A program made the translations under genes and the position numbers. The notes under the pieces were generated by a model. That model did not search any database, was not told the DNA's origin, and saw only the letters and a program-made list of their open reading frames with translations. Source: JBBQXY01 sp051004815 (lineage in GTDB: Bacteria > Chloroflexota > Ktedonobacteria > Ktedonobacterales > Ktedonobacteraceae). From it: 12,096 nucleotides of DNA. Shown here in pieces: positions 7,343-12,096 of this stretch (position 1 is its first letter; each line of letters starts with the position of its first letter). The stretch lies in the NCBI GenBank assembly GCA_051004815.1, contig JBPCJY010000098.1:1-12096 (forward strand), in the 5' to 3' direction.

Positions 7343-8032
7343 CTACTGATTGGCGGCGACGGTGGGCATTTGCTCGCCTGTTGCGGGGCCGTTAAGTGCT
7401 TTGCGGACAGTGAAGATGAGCACGATGGCGAGGATCGCTAACCAGACTTCTTGTGCTGTGAGTACGTCGTCGATGATTTGTTGGAGGGGAATGAAGGTGC
7501 CGATGAGGCCCAATATTCCCAGCACGACCCCGAAGGCGAGTCCCAGGTAGCCGAGGAAGCGCGGGAAGAGACGCGAAGTGATAATAACACCTCCCAGTGT
7601 CAGCAGAAGAGTAGGAGCCGGGGCAATGACATACGCGTGCTGAATAGATTTGATGAGGTTGAGGCTAACTGCAAGGGTCGCCAGATCACCACTGACCCCG
7701 CCCGCGATGGCATTGAGGTAGAAGGAAACTTCCACCAAACTGACACCCATGATGAGTACGGCTGAGGCGGCGGCGATCAAACCGATGAAACGCTTCATCG
7801 CCCCGGTGATATGCAGGATCGCCAGAATGAAAATGACTTCGAGGAGCGAGCCAAATGCCTGGAGCCATGCTCCCGCTTGAATAAGAACTTCATGCTCTTT
7901 CCCCCACATGACAACCTGGGGAATGGTCAAACTAGCGGGCGGTGCGGGGTTGATTGCGAATGAAGCACTCAGAGCTACGACGCCAATAAAACCAGTAATT
8001 GCGATCAGGATGCGGAACATTTTCGTTGACAT
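7343..8032 (-). CDS. Six-TM integral membrane protein, DUF4386-like
   Basis: A 229-residue hydrophobic protein with about six membrane spans near 7-27, 53-77, 82-106, 133-153, 158-181 and 195-210. It has short loops and a short polar C-terminal tail. The layout, length and a helical pair containing Glu65 and Glu101 resemble the DUF4386 family of uncharacterised membrane proteins. No catalytic or transport motif is visible, so no function is assigned. The ATG at 8032 has AAGGAG 7 nt upstream, a strong ribosome site. The gene is 229 nt downstream of the LuxR-type regulator on the same strand, so it probably has its own promoter. It ends at the shared bidirectional terminator. Confidence 0.8.
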   Translation of the reverse strand: MSTKMFRILIAITGFIGVVALSASFAINPAPPASLTIPQVVMWGKEHEVLIQAGAWLQAFGSLLEVIFILAILHITGAMKRFIGLIAAASAVLIMGVSLVEVSFYLNAIAGGVSGDLATLAVSLNLIKSIQHAYVIAPAPTLLLTLGGVIITSRLFPRFLGYLGLAFGVVLGILGLIGTFIPLQQIIDDVLTAQEVWLAILAIVLIFTVRKALNGPATGEQMPTVAANQ

Positions 8033-8214
8033 GCTATTTCTCCTTTGCGTAAACGCATCTCAGGGTTGCATTAAGCTTCCCAGCCATTTTTGTGATGATT
8101 GCTCTTTCTCGTGAGGACTGAGGCGTTCTCACTTCACCGCTCTGTCATCATCTACAGTTATCAGTGTAGTCGGGAACGGGCGTTATGCCTAGTGAAGACC
8201 ATCATAAAGATGCG

Positions 8215-8228
8215 ATGACAAATGTCAT
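8215..8228. promoter_or_regulatory. Perfect dyad in the regulator-membrane protein gap
   Basis: ATGACA and TGTCAT around AA form a perfect 14-bp dyad. It lies between the stop of the LuxR-type regulator (8262) and the start of the membrane protein (8032). It could be an operator for the membrane protein gene. No clear -35/-10 pair was found nearby, so the role is open. Confidence 0.35.
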
Positions 8229-8261
8229 ATCCGTAGTGCGCAAAGGGAGATGGCTCAATTC

Positions 8262-8885
8262 TTACAGCGTAATAAGCCCCAGCCGTACTCCGCGACTGAC
8301 CGCATCCGTGCGACTGGCAGCCCCTAGCTTGGTCGAGATCGACGAAATATGAAACTTGACGGTATGCTCACTGATCTGCAAGCGGCGTGCAATGAGCTTA
8401 TTCGATAGACCTTGACTAACCAGTTCTAATACCTCGCGCTCGCGAGCGGTGAGCGACTCATCCACTACACCGAGCATAACCGCGTTAGCGGCGGGGCGTT
8501 GTTCGTAAAGTTGGACCGAGTAAGCGGATGGAAGCACCACAAAGCCCTGAGCCACGGCCACCACTGCCGCTTGTAATTGGGCGGCAGTAGCATCCAATGA
8601 TACAACACTCCAACTACGCAGCGAGAGCGAACGCAGCAGAGCCAGTGACCGTTCAATATTGTTTGTGAGTACGACAAGTGCAATCAGGCCAATGTTCGTC
8701 AGCGTACGTCCCACGTCTTCCAGCAATGTTTCGTCCACGACGAACACATCAATGTCCGCAAGTTCAGTGCTGGCCGCATCCGCGCTTGAGGATGCGCCCA
8801 CGACCTGCACCTCTGTGCTAGTGAGCATCGTGCGCAATCCCGCCTGCATCATCGGCGTGGGAGCAATGACGAACACTCGAATCAT
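8262..8885 (-). CDS. NarL/LuxR-type regulator with degenerate receiver domain
   Basis: A 207-residue protein with a receiver-like fold (about 1-120) and a C-terminal LuxR/GerE HTH (about 144-207). LTAREREVL opens the HTH, and the recognition helix lies near SEHTVKFH. The receiver starts with IAPTPMMQAG where active receivers have an acidic pair, so that metal-binding pair is missing. Asp51 (VFVVDE) aligns with the phosphoacceptor, and Thr74 is kept. The conserved Lys is replaced by a hydrophobic residue in SLDA (around 97-99). It probably does not use normal aspartate phosphorylation. No histidine kinase is visible. The ATG overlaps the stop of the HtrA-like protease in an ATGA, so translation is coupled. 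It may regulate its own protease operon. That target is inferred only from position. Confidence 0.9.
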   Translation of the reverse strand: MIRVFVIAPTPMMQAGLRTMLTSTEVQVVGASSSADAASTELADIDVFVVDETLLEDVGRTLTNIGLIALVVLTNNIERSLALLRSLSLRSWSVVSLDATAAQLQAAVVAVAQGFVVLPSAYSVQLYEQRPAANAVMLGVVDESLTAREREVLELVSQGLSNKLIARRLQISEHTVKFHISSISTKLGAASRTDAVSRGVRLGLITL

Positions 8886-9877
8886 GCTGATTGCTCCAAC
8901 GCGCCGACTTTTACATCGATGCTTAACACAACTCCACCACGCACCAGGCGCAATGTTATCTTCTCCTGTGGCTCTTTTCGCACGAGAATGTTCAGCAACG
9001 CGGCCTCGTCCACTACCGGTTTGCCTGCCGCTTCGAGCAGCACATCGCCAACGAACAGCCCTGCATCCCCATCCCCTACAGTGCTACCAGCTTTATCCTC
9101 GCCCAATGCGATCACCAGCACAGCAGTTTTGCGTTTAGCACTGCCACCCACCTGCGCCTGGATAACTTGCGGCAGATCAAGCAAATCGACAGGTTGCACC
9201 TCTATGCCCAGAGTGATGCGACGCCTGGGCAAGTCAGCTATCCAGGCACTAACGATATTACTGGGAATAGAAACGGCCAGATCACCGCCAAAGACCATAG
9301 CATTCACGCCAACAACGTTGCCATCGGCATTCAGTAATGGCCCACCAGAATTGCCAGGAGCCAGCACGACATCTGACTTGATGTAGCGCAAATCTACCTC
9401 GTTTTTGTTCGCACTCACTTTGGTCGTACCAGCGTTGTTGACGCTGCTAACAATGCCAGCTGTGACAACACCGCGCTGCCCCCAGGGATTGCCCACCGCG
9501 AACACCCATTCTCCCACCCGTAACCGCGCAGAGTCGCCCACCGTCACGGCTCGCAGATGTTTCGCTGCGATAGACAGCATGGCCAAATCAAGCTTTGCGT
9601 TGCGGTCTACCACCTTCGCGTCCAGAATTTGACCGTCCGTTAAATGCACCTTGATCGCCGTTGAGCCTTCGGGGACTACATGGTGATTGGTGATAATATA
9701 GCCTTCGGCATCCCAGATGATACCTGTGCCAGCACCGCGCCCCTCATTGAGAACCTGCACAATGCTGGGCTGCACGTTATCCACCATCTGCATAAGTGCG
9801 TGCGAGAACACATCGGGCAACGATGACGATTTTAGCGGTGACGAATTTGAAGGGGTTTCGATTGTTTCTTGTGTCAT
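8882..9877 (-). CDS. HtrA/Deg-like serine protease with PDZ domain, non-secreted (protease 1)
   Basis: A 331-residue trypsin-fold protease of family S1C. The triad is complete: His66 in TNHHVV, Asp97 in KLDLAML and Ser177 in APGNSGGP. A single PDZ domain follows at about 222-325. HtrA proteins normally degrade or refold damaged proteins outside the cytoplasm. Here the N-terminus is short, polar and Ser-rich, with no signal peptide or membrane anchor, so a cytoplasmic location is inferred. The start at 9877 has AGG about 6 nt upstream. It lies 24 nt after a second HtrA-like gene and overlaps the regulator gene by 4 nt, giving a tight operon. The two proteases differ widely in sequence, so they are paralogues, not a recent copy. 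Confidence 0.92.
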   Translation of the reverse strand: MTQETIETPSNSSPLKSSSLPDVFSHALMQMVDNVQPSIVQVLNEGRGAGTGIIWDAEGYIITNHHVVPEGSTAIKVHLTDGQILDAKVVDRNAKLDLAMLSIAAKHLRAVTVGDSARLRVGEWVFAVGNPWGQRGVVTAGIVSSVNNAGTTKVSANKNEVDLRYIKSDVVLAPGNSGGPLLNADGNVVGVNAMVFGGDLAVSIPSNIVSAWIADLPRRRITLGIEVQPVDLLDLPQVIQAQVGGSAKRKTAVLVIALGEDKAGSTVGDGDAGLFVGDVLLEAAGKPVVDEAALLNILVRKEPQEKITLRLVRGGVVLSIDVKVGALEQSA

Positions 9878-9901
9878 ATTCTACCTACTAGCCTGCTTGC
9901 C

Positions 9902-10819
9902 TTATTTACGCTGCCCTACGGTGATCTGTAATGTTTGTAGTGTATTGCCACGAATAACTTCGAGCGGAATAGTCTTGCCCACGCGATTGTGTACCAGCAC
10001 GGCCTGTAAATCCTCGGTATCATTGATGGTCTTCCCATCGAGTCCCACCAGGATATCACCCAGCAGCAAGCCCCCTTTTTGCGCGGGACTATCATCGTCT
10101 ACCTTGACGATGAGTAGACCGTGATCTTGCGTACGACCACCGCGCTGCACGTCAGGAAGATGCACTAACTGGCTACTGATACCCAGGTAGCCGCGCTTGA
10201 TATAGCCTTGCTGCGCCAGGGTATCCGCTATACTCCAGGCGATAGAGGCGGGTACCGCGAGAGCCACCCCATTCACCAATCCAGTAGTGGTAATGCCCAA
10301 TACATCCCCCTGTGCATCGATGAGAGGCCCACCGGAAAAACCGGGATAGGGAGTCGCATCCGTGCGAATGTAGCGTTCAAGCGTCGCGCCGCGTCCAGTC
10401 CGTAAAGGGCCACCAACAGCACTGACGATACCAGCACTCGCCATTGGCCCCTCGCTGGCATTACGCCCAACCGCCATCACCAGTTGTCCAACACGAGCCG
10501 CATCCGTCGCGCTCGTCGCGGCCTCGATGCCCAGGTTAGTGGCGCGGAGAACGGCCAGGTCGGTAGAGGGATCGCGCCCAACAAATTGGACCGGCACCGT
10601 GCGCCCATCATGGCTCTGAATAGTCAAATCTTCTTCGCGCTCAAGCACATGATCCGCCGTTATCACCAGGTCGGTAGCATAGACGACCCCACTGGCGGGT
10701 TGCCGTTGCCGCCCATTCACCAGCACAAGGGCAGAACTCACGCGTTCTACCGCATTCGCCATCTGATTCGAGAGCAGACGCAATACCTGCATATCATTGT
10801 CGCTTTTTGTTTGTTCCAT
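9902..10819 (-). CDS. HtrA/Deg-like serine protease with PDZ domain, non-secreted (protease 2)
   Basis: A 305-residue S1C-type protease from the chosen start. The triad is His57 in ITADHV, Asp87 in STDLAVL and Ser162 in PGFSGGP, so activity is expected. A PDZ domain occupies about 210-302 and contains the carboxylate-loop-like YLGI segment. No signal peptide or membrane span is present, unlike classical DegP/DegS. The start is uncertain. ATG at 10819 has AAGGA but 13 nt away, ATG at 10840 has no clear site, and ATG at 10873 has only a GAG. Extra residues from the earlier starts add no recognisable domain. It is the gene upstream of protease 1 in the operon. Both may act on the same substrates or as a mixed oligomer, which is an inference. 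Confidence 0.88.
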   Translation of the reverse strand: MEQTKSDNDMQVLRLLSNQMANAVERVSSALVLVNGRQRQPASGVVYATDLVITADHVLEREEDLTIQSHDGRTVPVQFVGRDPSTDLAVLRATNLGIEAATSATDAARVGQLVMAVGRNASEGPMASAGIVSAVGGPLRTGRGATLERYIRTDATPYPGFSGGPLIDAQGDVLGITTTGLVNGVALAVPASIAWSIADTLAQQGYIKRGYLGISSQLVHLPDVQRGGRTQDHGLLIVKVDDDSPAQKGGLLLGDILVGLDGKTINDTEDLQAVLVHNRVGKTIPLEVIRGNTLQTLQITVGQRK

Positions 10820-10943
10820 AGTATGTTTGTTTTCCTTCATGAGATCGTGTAGTAGAGTCCAACACCTGTACATACTATATGCTCAAAAGCGAGACCATAC
10901 ATCACCCATTCGACTAGCGCAAGCCTACCTGAATGGCTAGCCT

Positions 10944-11735
10944 CTAGACAATATTGTCACGAAGCATGATCTTTTCACCAATACTCAATGTGCGCTGAGT
11001 CTGACCCCGTTCAAAGACCTTGACGCTCTGGCGCCCCATCACCTGCCACTGGGAGGCCGGAGCATCGCCACTGGCAAAACCGATACGTACAAGTGCCGTA
11101 TCTTCATCGATGCCCAATACGATATGATCTTTGGGAAGTGAAGAGAGTAGCTCCTGGAAAAGTTTCTGGTCAAGGAAGTTTGCCATACGATCAAAGTGGG
11201 GAAACACGACAATATGCGGCACAATACCCAACGAATCCACCCATGTAGGCTTCTCACCAGCCATCACTGTACGTATAGAAATGGTATGTCCACTGAGAGC
11301 CATCGCCCCGGCACTGCAACCCGCCAGTACCGCGCCACGCTCATAGGCCGCTTGAATGAGCTCCCAGGCGGCTGAGTCGCGTAATGTCTCAATAATATGC
11401 TGGGGATTGCCACCGGAAAAGTAAAAGAAATTGGCGTTCCGCAATAGCTCTAGCTGTGCCGGATCGGCGGCACTGGCACGATCGATGATACGCGTGTCGC
11501 GCACATCCTTTACGCCCAGAGCATGAAAATGGGTCAAGCCCAGGTTGTTCCAGTAGGTTGCTCCCCCTACTTCCAGACCACTGGCGGTTGGCAGCAAAGC
11601 AACACGTGCCTTACTTGCTCCTCCAAGCGTCTCTATCAAGTAGGCATCGGTAGTGTTCATTGCATCTAGATATTCGCCCGACCCCACCAGCGCGATTGCG
11701 CCCGGCGTAGTACGTGTCTCTTTCTCTCTGCTCAT
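10944..11735 (-). CDS. Peptidase S51 / cyanophycinase-like protein
   Basis: A 263-residue class I glutamine-amidotransferase-like fold of peptidase family S51, which contains cyanophycinase and alpha-aspartyl dipeptidase. The nucleophile elbow AGCSAGAM gives Ser141. GGN (108-110) shapes the active site, and His180 (FPHFDR) and Glu211 (GIDEDTAL) are candidates for the other triad members. Cyanophycinase hydrolyses the Asp-Arg storage polymer cyanophycin. Many relatives are dipeptidases, so the substrate is unsettled. No signal peptide is seen. The ATG at 11735 has AAGGG 7 nt upstream. The gene lies 70-124 nt upstream of the protease 2 start on the same strand with no terminator seen, so it may begin the protease operon. 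No cyanophycin synthetase is in the window. Confidence 0.85.
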   Translation of the reverse strand: MSREKETRTTPGAIALVGSGEYLDAMNTTDAYLIETLGGASKARVALLPTASGLEVGGATYWNNLGLTHFHALGVKDVRDTRIIDRASAADPAQLELLRNANFFYFSGGNPQHIIETLRDSAAWELIQAAYERGAVLAGCSAGAMALSGHTISIRTVMAGEKPTWVDSLGIVPHIVVFPHFDRMANFLDQKLFQELLSSLPKDHIVLGIDEDTALVRIGFASGDAPASQWQVMGRQSVKVFERGQTQRTLSIGEKIMLRDNIV

Positions 11736-11832
11736 CTATTTTCCCTTATATGAGTTTTATGAATCATCCTTGCGCATAACAACAGCATAATCTCTGCTGA
11801 TTATTCCTTGCAAAGATTGCAAGCCACCCCAC

Positions 11833-11861
11833 TTGACAATCAAGCCTGTAGAGCCTACCAT
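11833..11861 (+). promoter_or_regulatory. Candidate plus-strand promoter facing the fold-back element
   Basis: TTGACA (11833-11838) is followed by a 17-bp spacer and TACCAT (11856-11861), which keeps four of six -10 consensus bases. It points right, away from the S51 peptidase, into the gene-free stretch. It could start an untranslated RNA that includes the fold-back, or a leader of a gene beyond the edge. Confidence 0.35.
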
Positions 11862-11925
11862 TGACTCATGAAATCGTGAACTGGCAAACTTGAACCTGTT
11901 TTTGTCACAGGGTCGGTGAATATTA

Positions 11926-12019
11926 CCAGGGCGACCGCCAGGGTTGCCCCTACTATACGACGATACCTGCTATGCACGATATACGTGTATAGTAGGGGCG
12001 GCCCCTGCGGTCACCCTGG
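11926..12019. repeat. Imperfect fold-back (palindromic) element, MITE-like
   Basis: Arms 11926-11957 and 11988-12019 pair over 32 positions with five mismatches around a 30-nt centre. Weaker symmetry extends outward, with GGTCGGTG (11911-11918) facing CACCGAACC (12027-12035). The arm core (GTAGGGGC next to a CGGTC block) resembles GC-rich intergenic palindromes that are dispersed in many bacterial genomes. No transposase gene is present in the window, so if mobile it would depend on an enzyme elsewhere. It could also act as a bidirectional transcription barrier. Confidence 0.75.
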
Positions 12020-12038
12020 CAGCGAACACCGAACCACC

Positions 12039-12068
12039 GACAACAAGTCCCAGAACCTGGGTGTTGTC
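12039..12068. repeat. Small bulged hairpin at the right edge
   Basis: GACAACA (12039-12045) and TGTTGTC (12062-12068) form an outer 7-bp stem. CCCAG/CTGGG (12049-12053/12057-12061) forms an inner stem with a 3-nt AAC loop and a 3-nt AGT bulge on one side. No U-tract follows, so it is not a clear terminator. It may belong to the neighbouring fold-back element or to a gene beyond the edge. Confidence 0.4.
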
Positions 12069-12096
12069 AAAACACTAACCCAAAAAGACACCTCAA

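Larger units (their letters stand above)
11736..12096. other. Gene-free right edge with promoter candidate and palindromes
   Basis: These 361 bases hold no credible coding frame. They contain the 5' region of the S51 peptidase gene, a plus-strand promoter candidate, a 94-bp fold-back element and a small hairpin. Two TTGCAA words spaced by 3 bp (near 11807-11821) lie 70 bp or more upstream of the peptidase start and could be a -35 or a regulator site. A confident peptidase promoter was not identified. Confidence 0.6.

Noticed and set aside
10874..10879. TATAGT as -10 of a promoter for HtrA-like protease 2
   Set aside because: No acceptable -35 hexamer lies 16-18 bp upstream, so it cannot be told from chance AT-rich sequence.

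Overview
The window looks like a piece of chromosome from a Ktedonobacteria-like member of the Chloroflexota. This is an inference from moderate GC, a giant FHA-ABC fusion, a polyhydroxybutyrate (PHB) granule pair and non-secreted HtrA-type proteases. No rRNA, tRNA or taxonomic marker gene is present, so the assignment is tentative. Nine protein genes are supported. Seven lie on the minus strand and two on the plus strand. No CRISPR array, transposase, tRNA or rRNA was seen.

Left part (1-2036): a minus-strand promoter overlapped by a 14-bp perfect palindrome sits at the extreme left and must serve a gene beyond the edge. Next come a PHB-depolymerase-family esterase (171-1172) and, upstream of it, a phasin-like amphipathic protein (1317-1811) with an internal duplication. 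A 19-bp perfect hairpin separates the two. The phasin-like gene has a fully consensus sigma-70-type promoter (TTGACA, 17 bp, TATAAT) and a leader of about 165 nt. Together they look like a PHB granule module: one protein coats the granule and the other degrades the polymer.

Middle (2037-8032): a 1036-residue protein carries three FHA domains, an ABC ATPase and six membrane segments (2037-5147). It is divergent from a two-gene plus-strand operon: a Gfo/Idh/MocA NAD(P) oxidoreductase and a TIM-barrel sugar-phosphate isomerase/epimerase joined by an ATGA overlap (5351-7245). These two probably act on the same sugar or cyclitol. A bidirectional terminator (7286-7311) separates them from a convergent six-TM protein of the DUF4386 kind (7343-8032).

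Right part (8262-11735): an apparent minus-strand operon reads cyanophycinase-like S51 peptidase, HtrA-like protease 2, HtrA-like protease 1, then a NarL/LuxR-type regulator with a degenerate receiver domain. The last two genes overlap by ATGA. Both proteases keep the His-Asp-Ser triad and a PDZ domain but have no visible signal peptide or membrane anchor, so they probably act in the cytoplasm. The coupling of two soluble HtrA proteases to a probably phosphorylation-independent regulator is the most unusual arrangement here.

Right edge (11736-12096): no gene is visible. This stretch holds a plus-strand promoter candidate, an imperfect 94-bp fold-back element with 32-bp arms, and a smaller hairpin. 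The fold-back resembles dispersed intergenic palindromes (MITE-like).
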